Assembly (NCBI GenBank): GCA_023265625.1
Contig: JAHFST010000005.1
Span: forward strand, 62,001-126,000
DNA from: Deltaproteobacteria bacterium
GTDB lineage: Bacteria > UBA10199 > JACPAL01 > JAHFST01
Direction: 5' to 3'
Length of the DNA: 64,000 nt
This document shows positions 35,978 through 44,022 of the stretch, in pieces. The notes under the pieces were generated by a model. The model was given only the letters and a program-made list of their open reading frames with translations. It did no database searches and had not been told where the DNA came from. Both the position numbers and the translations under genes were made by a program. The first letter of the stretch is position 1. The number at the start of each line of letters is the position of its first letter.

Positions 35978-36213
35978 AGATTATTATTGGCACTGGAGAA
36001 ACGATCAACCGGTTGTAATTCTTAGCTAAGTATTCAAATGACTATCCGAACTGGAGAGGAAATATCTCGCACCGCTAAACGTTAAGGGGCAATATTTTCC
36101 TAGGGGTGCCATGAAATGAATTTTGCCCTATATCCACGAAAACTAGCATACAAATAACTGAAAATACTGTAGAATCGCCACAGTTTCAGTGGACTGTGAT
36201 GTGATGATAAACG

Positions 36214-36229
36214 TGGCACTCAAATTGCG
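36214..36229 (+). promoter_or_regulatory. Sigma-54 type -24/-12 promoter of the transglycosylase gene
   Basis: The plus strand reads TGGCACTCAAATTGCG, which matches the TGGCAC-N5-TTGC consensus at every fixed position. Predicted start is near 36241, 28 bases ahead of the ATG at 36269. It would serve the lytic transglycosylase and probably the TPR, activator and Maf genes behind it. Confidence 0.85.
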
Positions 36230-36268
36230 TTCAATTTCCAGGGCGTATTAGAGCCTTGGAGGAATGTT

Positions 36269-36946
36269 ATGAACCAACTCTCCCTGTTTCCCATTGACTC
36301 ATCTGTTGCAACGGATGGCCCGTTTTCATCACCTACCGAGGCCTCATTGGTGGGCAATCCTTTTCAAAAAATGATGGACCGGATGATGCAAAAGGTGCCG
36401 CCAGCAAAAGATGCTCCCCCCCCCTCATCGCATCACACCGGGTCATTTATCAAAACCATTAAGGATTATCGCGCCGATGCGTTGCCGGTACGACCTACCA
36501 CCCTTGCCGCTAAAGAAGTAAAACCTGTCCCAACCGAACCGACTCATTTCTTTGCAAAACTCTCCGATTCCATTAAACAGGCCGTCCAAGAGGCTGGGGA
36601 AAAATACCATGTGCCGCATCGACTCATCGAATCCATCATTCACACCGAGTCCGGTTTCAATCCCAAGGCGCATTCCCATGCGGGTGCGATTGGCCTCATG
36701 CAACTGATGCCGGGAACAGCGCGTGAGCTCGGCGTGGAAAACCCTTATGATGTCACACAAAATGTTGATGGGGGCGTACGCTATTTTCGCCAAATGTTGG
36801 ACCGTTTTGGCCAGGATACCAAACTGGCCTTGGCCGCCTACAATGCGGGACCGGAGGCCGTAAAACGCTATGGGGGCATACCGCCTTATCAAGAAACTCA
36901 ACAATACGTTTCAAAGGTAATGAAACATTTTGCTTCCGAAGCTTAA
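36269..36946 (+). CDS. Soluble lytic transglycosylase (SLT domain), flagellum-associated
   Basis: The protein would cleave peptidoglycan glycan strands. Of its 225 residues, the first 95 are low-complexity and proline-rich with no Sec signal. The SLT domain (about 108-220) follows: the catalytic glutamate is Glu127 in IIHTESGFNPKAHS, then AIGLMQLMPGTARELGV, ALAAYNAGPEAV and a C-terminal YV-KV block. The missing signal plus a strong sigma-54 promoter suggest export by the flagellar apparatus, a parallel to muramidase activity otherwise fused to FlgJ. Shine-Dalgarno GGAGG precedes the ATG. Confidence 0.9.
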   Translation: MNQLSLFPIDSSVATDGPFSSPTEASLVGNPFQKMMDRMMQKVPPAKDAPPPSSHHTGSFIKTIKDYRADALPVRPTTLAAKEVKPVPTEPTHFFAKLSDSIKQAVQEAGEKYHVPHRLIESIIHTESGFNPKAHSHAGAIGLMQLMPGTARELGVENPYDVTQNVDGGVRYFRQMLDRFGQDTKLALAAYNAGPEAVKRYGGIPPYQETQQYVSKVMKHFASEA

Positions 36947-36958
36947 ACAAGGTCGATC

Positions 36959-39160
36959 ATGACGCCAGCGCGGCAAATTTTCCTATGGGGCCTGCTTGTC
37001 ACCTGGCTTCCCGCGTCCTACTTACTTGGTGAACCGCACAAAGCAGAAAAAAAAGAACCGAAGGCCGCACAAGAAATCCCCATTGATAAATCCTTTGATC
37101 AACCCTCTTTATCCGATCAAATCACGCTACTATCCCCCTCCCGGGAACCGTGGGTCAAGAAATACTACCCCGTCGTTCCGGAAAGTTTTAAGCTGATCGT
37201 CCCTAACTTCGATTGGGCTGCGCTGGGCATCACGCCCCCTCAAGAATGGACCTATGGGGGAAAAACCTACGACACGCTCAATGATATCGTCACCACTCAG
37301 ATGAAGGCCACCGGCGCTGACCAACTGGAAGAACGCACTTATCTCAAGGCGGACTTACTCTTGTTTGCCCATTGGCAGGAAGAAAAAAATCAGCTCACCA
37401 AGGCCATGGAGGCCTATCAGGAGGCCATCACAAAGTTCCCAAAATCTTCCCACGCCATTCGCGCCATTTATCACACCGCCATGATAAAAATTATCATGGG
37501 TCAATATCGCGAATGTGTTGACCTCGTTTATCAAAACGAAAGCCTTTGGAAGGACCAACCTGAATGGATTGGACGCTTTCGCTCCATTGTCATGGAGGCC
37601 TATTTTCTGCGCGGCCGTTATGCCCGTTCTGAAGATTACATATGGGATCTGGCGAGTCGGCTTAACAAAGAGGATCTTTCCAGCCACCTGGCACTCCGTT
37701 ATGGCGATAGCCTGTTTCTCCAGGGAAAATTCTCCGAAGCCGCGGATTGGTATCAAAACATGAGGTCTTTTCTGGAGAGTACGGATACGACGGCGGGCAA
37801 GATATCGCGTCTCTACTTTGCCGAATCACTCTTTCAAATGGGTAAAAGCGCCGAGGCCAAGGATCAATTTGAAAAGGCCAACCCAACGGACCAACAGGCC
37901 GCCGAAATTGCCGCCTACCGGATCTTACAATGTCAATTGGAACAGGAAAAAACTCCGGAAAAATTCATCAGCAAGTTTCAATCACTGGTGGGGGAATCGG
38001 CCGACACGACGATCCGGCAATTGGCCCAAGTGCAAGCCGCACGCCTGTTAACCAGCCGCGGCGATTCATTGTTGCAGGAAACAGCCATCAGTCGATTGAG
38101 GATGTTTCTCAATGACAGGGTTATCGCCGCCATGCAACCCGATGTCTTACTAACCTTGGGGACACTCCAAGCCCTGAAAGGCGATGATATTTCAGCCTTA
38201 AGGTCTCTCAGCCCCCTCATTCCTGTCGTGGTTCTGCCTGATAAAATTACCCCGTTAGAACGCACGGCCAGCAACATCGCCGTCATCCTTATTTTGGGGC
38301 GGGCCCATAAATATCAAGAGGTGCACGATCCGGAAGGTTTCTTACTGTTGTGCGAAAGATGGAACCATGCCATTCAAATATCTTCCATAAAACTCCCCCT
38401 CCTGGTTGAAATTGGCCATACCTATATGGAAAGTGGCATGTCACTCGCCGCCTCCCGGTTATTTAAGCGTATCCTCGTCGAACTACACCCCAGTCCGGAA
38501 CAAAAGGTCAAAATCACCTTAAAGCTGGCCCAAACCTACCAAGACATGGGGGCCCTTGACCTTTCCTCTGAAACCTTGAATTTGCTCCCCCAACCCCCGG
38601 AAGACGTCACCCAACGCAAGATTTATCACCTCATCAAGGTCTCCGCAGCCTTGAAACAAGAAAATTTTGAGGAGTGCATAAAACAATACGACGAACTGTT
38701 AAAATCGGGTGTAACTGGTGATGAACTCTTTAAATTTAGCGTCGATGCGGCAATTTGTGCCAGGAAAGCGAAGAAATATGACGACGCCCTAAAATTTATT
38801 GGTATTCTAGGGGTTAGTGATGATAAGATCCCTTCCACAGAGGGTGTATCGGCCGATGTAAAAAAATGGCAAACCGTTGGAATTTTTGAAAAAATGACCG
38901 TGTTAACGGCTATGAACCAACCCAAAGAAGCCATTGAGTTGTTTGAACAGTTCAGGAGCAAGTCTCCCGATAGTGCAATTCCCATCGAAATTGTCTTTTC
39001 TATTGTAAAGGCCTATCAACAAGAGCATCGCCCCGATGATGCGGAAACACTTTGGAAGGAATTCTCCGATAAAAACACCAGCTTGCCGGATAATTTAAAG
39101 ACTCAATACAGCCAAACACTGGAAACACTCAGTCAAAGAGAATTATTACCAGAAAAATAA
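36959..39160 (+). CDS. Large periplasmic TPR-repeat protein of unknown function
   Basis: The 733-residue protein starts with a signal peptide (hydrophobic about 7-24). A short Lys/Glu-rich linker follows. The bulk is alpha-helical tetratricopeptide-like repeats (for example DLLLFAHWQEEKNQLTKAME, and YGDSLFLQGKFSEAADWYQN). The end is also helical. No enzyme motif is visible. It is flanked by a flagellar-type transglycosylase and a sigma-54 activator, with 12- and 4-base gaps, so it belongs to the motility locus. TPR motor-accessory proteins such as PflA of Campylobacter are a possible analogy only. Confidence 0.75.
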   Translation: MTPARQIFLWGLLVTWLPASYLLGEPHKAEKKEPKAAQEIPIDKSFDQPSLSDQITLLSPSREPWVKKYYPVVPESFKLIVPNFDWAALGITPPQEWTYGGKTYDTLNDIVTTQMKATGADQLEERTYLKADLLLFAHWQEEKNQLTKAMEAYQEAITKFPKSSHAIRAIYHTAMIKIIMGQYRECVDLVYQNESLWKDQPEWIGRFRSIVMEAYFLRGRYARSEDYIWDLASRLNKEDLSSHLALRYGDSLFLQGKFSEAADWYQNMRSFLESTDTTAGKISRLYFAESLFQMGKSAEAKDQFEKANPTDQQAAEIAAYRILQCQLEQEKTPEKFISKFQSLVGESADTTIRQLAQVQAARLLTSRGDSLLQETAISRLRMFLNDRVIAAMQPDVLLTLGTLQALKGDDISALRSLSPLIPVVVLPDKITPLERTASNIAVILILGRAHKYQEVHDPEGFLLLCERWNHAIQISSIKLPLLVEIGHTYMESGMSLAASRLFKRILVELHPSPEQKVKITLKLAQTYQDMGALDLSSETLNLLPQPPEDVTQRKIYHLIKVSAALKQENFEECIKQYDELLKSGVTGDELFKFSVDAAICARKAKKYDDALKFIGILGVSDDKIPSTEGVSADVKKWQTVGIFEKMTVLTAMNQPKEAIELFEQFRSKSPDSAIPIEIVFSIVKAYQQEHRPDDAETLWKEFSDKNTSLPDNLKTQYSQTLETLSQRELLPEK

Positions 39161-39164
39161 CGTG

Positions 39165-40574
39165 ATGGCCTCTTTAACAACTGATGCAAAAAGTCAGGTG
39201 AAGGTATTGGTGGCCGAAGGCCAAAAGGTCATGCGGCGCGCCATTATGACTTACCTCGAGGAACATCACTTTCAGGTCTCAAAAGCGGGGGATGAAAGAG
39301 GGTTGGAAATTTTATTGGGGGAACAAGCCGATTTATTGTTGCTAGATACCACTTTGGTCAAAGGGACCTTGGCGGAATTTCTGGTGGATTTGCGCCGACA
39401 AAAACCCCAACTTGCCGTTATCTTGATGACCTACCCCGATCAACAAGAGAACTTAGAAAAACTGCAACTTTCCGAAAAGGTGGAGTGTCTCATCAAACCA
39501 TTTCCAATAGAAAGCTTGGAAAATTCCATTCGTCGCCTCATCGAAAAGGAAACCGTGCCAACCGAGGATAATTCAACAGAAGGCTATCTTAATTTGGACG
39601 ACCTCCCCAGCGTGCATCGACACCCTGCGATGAAAAAAGCGATTGGGCTCCTCAACGGGGTGGCCAATTCGGATATCACGGTGCTTATTTCCGGAGAATC
39701 CGGGGTCGGGAAAGAAATTTTCGCCCACACCCTCCACATGCGTTCTAACCGCGCGCAACACCCCTTTGTCGGCCTAAACTGCGCTTCGGTACCCGCCTCT
39801 CTGCTCGAGGCTGAGTTGTTCGGGTCCGAGCGTGGCGCCTACACGGGCTCTGTCAGCAAACGCATGGGAAAATTTGAAATGGCCCAAAAAGGAATGCTAT
39901 TGTTGGATGAGGTCAGCGAGATGGACATCTCCCTACAAACCAAACTGCTGCGTGTCATCCAGGAAAAAGAACTGTACCGCGTGGGTGGCGAAACACGCAT
40001 CCACCTCGATGTCCGCATCATCGCCACGACCAACCGAGACTTGCGTGATTGGGTCAAAAAGGGAAACTTCCGCGAAGACCTCTACTATCGGCTCAACGTC
40101 ATTCCCATTCATATCCCGGCATTACGGGAACGACCGGAGGACATCCCCATTTTGGCCCAGTACATTATGGATCGCTTCAACCGTGAAAATAAGGGTAAAA
40201 ATATCACCCTGACGCCGCAGGCGGTCGCCCAGTTGGCCAAATACAGTTGGCCGGGAAACATCCGCGAGTTGGAAAATATCCTGATTCGTACCGCCTTCTT
40301 GAGTTCCAATCAGAAAATTGACAAGATTGATTTTGAGGAAGAGATCGCGGCGGAGTCCCCAGTCGCTGCAATTCCCACCGGCGAGTTTAAGACTATCGAT
40401 GAAATGGAACGGCAAATGATCCGTCAGGCCCTCGAAACTTATGAGGGAAATCGAGTCCGTACCGCCACCGCCCTGGGCATCAGCGTCCGAACCCTGCGTA
40501 ACAAATTGCGACTCTACCGGGAAGAAGGTCTCGCCACCCCTGACGACCCTGATGAAAGATCGGCCCTGAATTGA
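39165..40574 (+). CDS. Sigma-54-dependent response regulator (FlrC/FlgR-like)
   Basis: This is a candidate activator of the sigma-54 flagellar promoters in the window. The 469-residue protein has an N-terminal receiver-like domain (about 12-125) with Asp61 at the phosphorylation site and Lys111. One residue of the usual acidic pair is replaced by glycine (Glu18-Gly19). The AAA+ domain follows: Walker A GESGVGKE (177-184), the sigma-54 contact loop written GAYTGS instead of GAFTGA (224-229), and Walker B MLLLDE (244-249). A Fis-type helix-turn-helix lies at about 425-460. A GTG at 39162 is an alternative start. No partner kinase is in the window. Confidence 0.9.
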   Translation: MASLTTDAKSQVKVLVAEGQKVMRRAIMTYLEEHHFQVSKAGDERGLEILLGEQADLLLLDTTLVKGTLAEFLVDLRRQKPQLAVILMTYPDQQENLEKLQLSEKVECLIKPFPIESLENSIRRLIEKETVPTEDNSTEGYLNLDDLPSVHRHPAMKKAIGLLNGVANSDITVLISGESGVGKEIFAHTLHMRSNRAQHPFVGLNCASVPASLLEAELFGSERGAYTGSVSKRMGKFEMAQKGMLLLDEVSEMDISLQTKLLRVIQEKELYRVGGETRIHLDVRIIATTNRDLRDWVKKGNFREDLYYRLNVIPIHIPALRERPEDIPILAQYIMDRFNRENKGKNITLTPQAVAQLAKYSWPGNIRELENILIRTAFLSSNQKIDKIDFEEEIAAESPVAAIPTGEFKTIDEMERQMIRQALETYEGNRVRTATALGISVRTLRNKLRLYREEGLATPDDPDERSALN

Positions 40575-42484
40575 CCTCCAGTTTACTGCAAAAAAACCTC
40601 CACGCCTTAGAAAAACACCATCCCCTCCTGGCCGAACGCATTCGAGGCTTACCCGACATCCCGGGACTCTCCTTAGTCACACGGGAAGGGAATGCCGTAA
40701 ACCTCGCCCTCCAATCCGCCGAGGGCAAGGCTCAGCCCTATTACCCCGATGAATCACCACGTTACTCCAAAACGCTGATCGACCAACTGGCGTTAAAAAA
40801 TCCACGGGTCTTGATCTTTTTAGGGTTAGGACTGGGCCACCATTTATTGGAATACGCACGACGTCCTCATCCACTCAATCAAGGGATCATTATTATCGAG
40901 GCCTTTCCCGAAATTTTTAAAAAAACTCTCGAAGCGGTGGACTTAACACCCCTGATGGAATCAGCACGCATCACCTGGCAAATCGGCGCGGATCTCGAAG
41001 TGTTGAGACAGGGACTAGGACAGTTCTTCTCCCAAGGCTCTCTGCGCTATGCCAATGCTGTTGAATACATAGCCTTGCCTCCAGCCCTGCAAATCAATCA
41101 AAATTTCTTCAAACAAGTCGAACAAATTATTCCGCAAGCGATTGCTCATCAATTTAATCGTGTCTTTGGCGACCCCTATGATGGGTACCTGGCCACCCTC
41201 AATATCATGGAAAATCTGCCACGAGTCTTGGGGATGCCAGGACTCGAACAAGCCAAGGGGCTCTTTGCCAACAAACCGGGGATTGTCATTGCCTCCGGGC
41301 CTTCCCTGCCTCACTGTTTTCCGATGCTCCGAGATTTGCAAGACTGCAGCGTCATGGCCGTCTCCCCATCGGCCCTCAAGGAGGTCATCCAGCAGAAGAT
41401 CCACCCTCACATTTGGCTCGATATTGAACGGTTGGAGGAAGATGCCAATTTTCTCGCATCCCTTCCATCAAAGCCCCCTCATCTCTTTGTCGGCCCACCG
41501 CGCATCCACCCCAAGACATTTGCCAGCCATGCAGGGGATAACTGCTATCTCCTCAGTGCCAATCTTCAATCTAACTGGCTCCCTTTACCTGGCAATCGGT
41601 ACGATTTGGGGCATTCCTCGGCCCACACCGCCTTTCTCGCACTCCATCTCCTGGGCTGTGACCCTATTTTTCTGGTCGGGCAGGATCTCAGCTACGCCGC
41701 ATCCGGCAGTCATGCCCCCGGCGTCTGGGAGGAATCAAAAAACTTAATGATGAATATGAAGGACGATCCGAATAGAACCCTCACCATTGAAGGGAACAAC
41801 GGCCAACCTGTTGCAACCAATCTCTTCTGGTTGACCTATCTCAAGACCTTTTCCGAACAATTGATCCCAAACCACCAAGGAACGGTTTACAATGTCATTC
41901 CGGAAGACTGTGGCGCCAAGATCCCGGGGACGATTCGGATTAATCCCGAACAATTTCTACAAAAGATTGCCCCTAAGCCATTCCCGGCCCTCACCCTATT
42001 GAAAGAAAAACTCACGCCTCCCAGCCCTGAGGAAACTCAACAAAGAACCTCCATCATCAAAGAACGCGCCCAGCAGGCCATCCGAATGCTCGATCGCCTC
42101 ATCCAAGACTCCGAACAATTCTCACTCCAGTGCAAAGATCTGCAATTTCACCCGGAACTCATGCGCAAGAATTGGCAACACGTCGAACCGCTCTATCGAA
42201 AATTTTTAGACGAGGTAGAACGATATTCCACTCGTTACACCCAAGATCCCAGTTACGAACAGAATCGGTTTCATTATCAGGAATTTTTTCACCCGATCAT
42301 TCAAGGACTGATGCTCCGTTATCAAATTGATTTCTTTTCCAGTGCCGAAGACTTATCAGGCAACTTCCAAGAAATCTCACGTAAGACCGAGGTCTTGTTC
42401 AACATGGCCAAGGACGAGGCCCACTGGGCTAGGCTTTGTCTCCCAATCCTGCACCGCTGTCTTCAGGTTACTTCAAAAAATTGA
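40571..42484 (+). CDS. Maf-type motility-accessory glycosyltransferase (DUF115 family)
   Basis: Maf proteins transfer pseudaminic or legionaminic acid onto flagellin. The 637-residue protein has the DUF115 / MptE-like core: the GIVIASGPSL motif at about residues 237-246, AVSPSALKEVIQQKIHPHIW, then GHSSAHTAFLALHLLGCDPI and FLVGQDLSYA. A helical C-terminal domain follows. The only plausible start is the TTG at 40571, forming a TTGA overlap with the activator stop, because an in-frame stop lies six codons upstream. Its 3' end overlaps the opposite-strand gene by 17 bases. A complete Pse pathway in the window supports the role. Confidence 0.9.
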   Translation: MTSSLLQKNLHALEKHHPLLAERIRGLPDIPGLSLVTREGNAVNLALQSAEGKAQPYYPDESPRYSKTLIDQLALKNPRVLIFLGLGLGHHLLEYARRPHPLNQGIIIIEAFPEIFKKTLEAVDLTPLMESARITWQIGADLEVLRQGLGQFFSQGSLRYANAVEYIALPPALQINQNFFKQVEQIIPQAIAHQFNRVFGDPYDGYLATLNIMENLPRVLGMPGLEQAKGLFANKPGIVIASGPSLPHCFPMLRDLQDCSVMAVSPSALKEVIQQKIHPHIWLDIERLEEDANFLASLPSKPPHLFVGPPRIHPKTFASHAGDNCYLLSANLQSNWLPLPGNRYDLGHSSAHTAFLALHLLGCDPIFLVGQDLSYAASGSHAPGVWEESKNLMMNMKDDPNRTLTIEGNNGQPVATNLFWLTYLKTFSEQLIPNHQGTVYNVIPEDCGAKIPGTIRINPEQFLQKIAPKPFPALTLLKEKLTPPSPEETQQRTSIIKERAQQAIRMLDRLIQDSEQFSLQCKDLQFHPELMRKNWQHVEPLYRKFLDEVERYSTRYTQDPSYEQNRFHYQEFFHPIIQGLMLRYQIDFFSSAEDLSGNFQEISRKTEVLFNMAKDEAHWARLCLPILHRCLQVTSKN

Positions 42485-42770
42485 GGCGGGACTCCAAGGC
42501 CCTTTCGTAACTCACCAGACGACGGATGAGAGCGTTGTAGCGGCTGTGGGCATCTTTTTGATTTTCTCCCTGAATCTTTTGATACAGGGCATGCTCGGGA
42601 TGAACCGGCAAACCTTTTTTGTCAGGAATCGAGACACCCAAGCGACGCAGTCGTGGCGCTCCGATCAACACCAAGAGTGCTACCAATGAGGTATCGTGGC
42701 CTTCAGCAAGGTCTCGCAACCCTTCTTCAATCAGATCCTCACCAGGCAGTCGATCTGGTCGTTTAGACAT
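42468..42770 (-). CDS. Small protein paired with a nucleotidyltransferase
   Basis: The 100-residue product starts at the ATG at 42770 (MSKRPDRLPGEDLIEEGLRD). It has no signal or membrane span and is rich in Leu, Arg and Glu, with a likely C-terminal helix (YNALIRRLVSYERALESRLN). The start overlaps the stop of the upstream nucleotidyltransferase gene by eight bases, so the two are translationally coupled. I do not recognise the family. The pairing resembles two-gene toxin-antitoxin-type modules, but nothing in the sequence proves that. A longer in-frame reading to 42971 lies inside the neighbour gene and is rejected. Confidence 0.65.
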   Translation of the reverse strand: MSKRPDRLPGEDLIEEGLRDLAEGHDTSLVALLVLIGAPRLRRLGVSIPDKKGLPVHPEHALYQKIQGENQKDAHSRYNALIRRLVSYERALESRLNFLK

Positions 42771-43329
42771 GCTGAACGGCCTCCCTGACTTTTGCCGCAA
42801 AGGATGCCTCATCAATGGCTGGATAGCGAATGAGTTGAGGTCTGATGGACTCAAAGAAAGAGAGCAACATCTCCCGTTTGACGAGGCCACGGGAGAGCAT
42901 TTCATGCACATCTTTCTGGTCCTGAGCATGACCACGCTCAATCTTGGCGAGCGCCTGGGCATAAAAATCATAATGAAAGAAATGCAGGGAACCTTGCTGA
43001 CCTATAAAAACAGAACGATCTTCCCACCCTGGCAGAGGCGGGATGAAATCGCCTGGTGAGGCAAGCTCAATGTTGACGCCCAGCTCGTCTTTGAGTTCGG
43101 CAATCACCTGAAAGACTTCATCCGTATCAGGCACCGGTTTGATATCGATGTCGATGGTGGTATCCCGCCAATCAAGCAAAACAGCGGTCGCGCCGCCGGT
43201 CAAATAAACACGCCCTTTTTTTTTGATGCGACGCCCAAATCCTTCCATAAACTTCGTAATTTTTTCGCGGCTTGAGGAATGACGCATAAACAACTCATTA
43301 TCGGCCACCACCAAGCTATAATCAATCAT
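42763..43329 (-). CDS. Nucleotidyltransferase-fold protein (DUF6036 / AbiEii-like)
   Basis: The 188-residue protein has a minimal nucleotidyltransferase signature: GGAT (Gly45-Gly46) followed by RDTTIDIDIK, with Asp60 and Asp62 as candidate metal ligands. The rest is mixed alpha/beta, with a helical C-terminus (YPAIDEASFAAKVREAVQHV). Such domains occur in toxin-antitoxin and abortive-infection modules and in DUF6036 proteins. It forms an operon with the 100-residue gene downstream. The 342-base region upstream holds hairpins and a repeat. The fold is well supported; the biological role is inferred. Confidence 0.78.
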   Translation of the reverse strand: MIDYSLVVADNELFMRHSSSREKITKFMEGFGRRIKKKGRVYLTGGATAVLLDWRDTTIDIDIKPVPDTDEVFQVIAELKDELGVNIELASPGDFIPPLPGWEDRSVFIGQQGSLHFFHYDFYAQALAKIERGHAQDQKDVHEMLSRGLVKREMLLSFFESIRPQLIRYPAIDEASFAAKVREAVQHV

Positions 43330-43339
43330 TATTGGGGGT

Positions 43340-43370
43340 TAACTACTCAGGTCCCCTCCCCTTTGGGGAG
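43340..43370. repeat. Dispersed motif TAACTACTCAGGT followed by a GC hairpin
   Basis: TAACTACTCAGGT at 43340-43352 is identical to the left edge of the palindromic element at 62002. It is followed by CTCCCC-TTT-GGGGAG (43356-43370), a six-pair hairpin with a three-base loop. This looks like one half of the same repeat family. Confidence 0.6.
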
Positions 43371-43443
43371 AGGAGATGCCAAATCGACGAGACATGAGCT
43401 GTTACTTTTGTGGACCCAAAAAAACACCAAGCTATCATTTTGC

Positions 43444-43503
43444 GCGCCACTTAATGTGGCGCAATAGTGATAAATGCGCCATATAAACATTTTTATATGG
43501 CGC
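43444..43503. repeat. Two adjacent hairpins with a shared GCGCCA arm
   Basis: The first hairpin is 43444-43450 with 43456-43462 (GCGCCAC / GTGGCGC, loop TTAAT). The second is 43476-43487 with 43492-43503 (GCGCCATATAAA / TTTATATGGCGC, loop CATT). Both are perfect. They lie in the 342-base gene-free region 43330-43671. No T-tract follows, so a simple intrinsic terminator is unlikely on the plus strand. Confidence 0.7.
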
Positions 43504-43629
43504 GATACATGGGATCTGGCCCTACAAAACGAGGACTCAAAACCCCGGCCCGCTGCTCAGCCCAACCACGGCATTTCTTATTAGCCTAATAATATCATAT
43601 AGTTAAATATATTCCCGAAACAGGAATGA

Positions 43630-43645
43630 TGGCAAGGAAATTGCT
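43630..43645 (+). promoter_or_regulatory. Sigma-54 type -24/-12 promoter of an unknown gene pair
   Basis: TGGCAAGGAAATTGCT has the GG-N10-GC spacing and the TTGC core. Predicted start is near 43657. It is followed by an AAGGAGGG Shine-Dalgarno and the ATG at 43672. It is the fifth such element found in the window. Confidence 0.8.
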
Positions 43646-43671
43646 TTATATTCCAGTATCAAGGAGGGAAC

Positions 43672-44007
43672 ATGGCCCCAGTCGGATTAGATGCCCCAAG
43701 CAAAGTACTCTTGAATAAGTTGGCAGCCGTCGCACCTGAAGAGGCAAAACGGCTCACCGGAGAATTAGCGGCAGCCACCAATCCCGGCGATCAAGCCAAG
43801 CTCCTTGATCAGGCGAGACAATTTCTCTCACGAGTGACCACCACCTCTGGCTCAGCTATCAGCCGGTTTGGTTCCTTTGTAGCGGGGGTACCCACGGAAC
43901 TGCGTTCCCTGTTTGACACGATCAAAACACACGACGTTGCCACCCTGAACAGAGGTAGCATGGTAACTACGTTTGAGAAATTTTTAAGTGCCAGTGAGAT
44001 GGCTTAA
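43672..44007 (+). CDS. Unrecognised small protein, sigma-54-controlled (first of a pair)
   Basis: The 111-residue product is mostly helical in character and Ala/Leu/Thr-rich, with no signal peptide, no membrane span and no cysteine. It contains PEEAKRLTGELAAATNPGDQ and SAISRFGSFVAGVPTELRSL. I do not recognise a family. Start choice is firm because of the AAGGAGGG Shine-Dalgarno. A sigma-54 promoter 27 bases upstream links it to the flagellar regulon. The partner gene starts 15 bases downstream. Candidate roles are a secreted flagellar protein, a chaperone or a regulator, all speculative. Confidence 0.7.
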   Translation: MAPVGLDAPSKVLLNKLAAVAPEEAKRLTGELAAATNPGDQAKLLDQARQFLSRVTTTSGSAISRFGSFVAGVPTELRSLFDTIKTHDVATLNRGSMVTTFEKFLSASEMA

Positions 44008-44022
44008 TTATAAGGAGATCTT

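Noticed and set aside
35990-36006. TGGCAC-like sequence on the plus strand near the flgF promoter
   Set aside because: The expected TTGC at -12 is absent; the following bases read AAACG.
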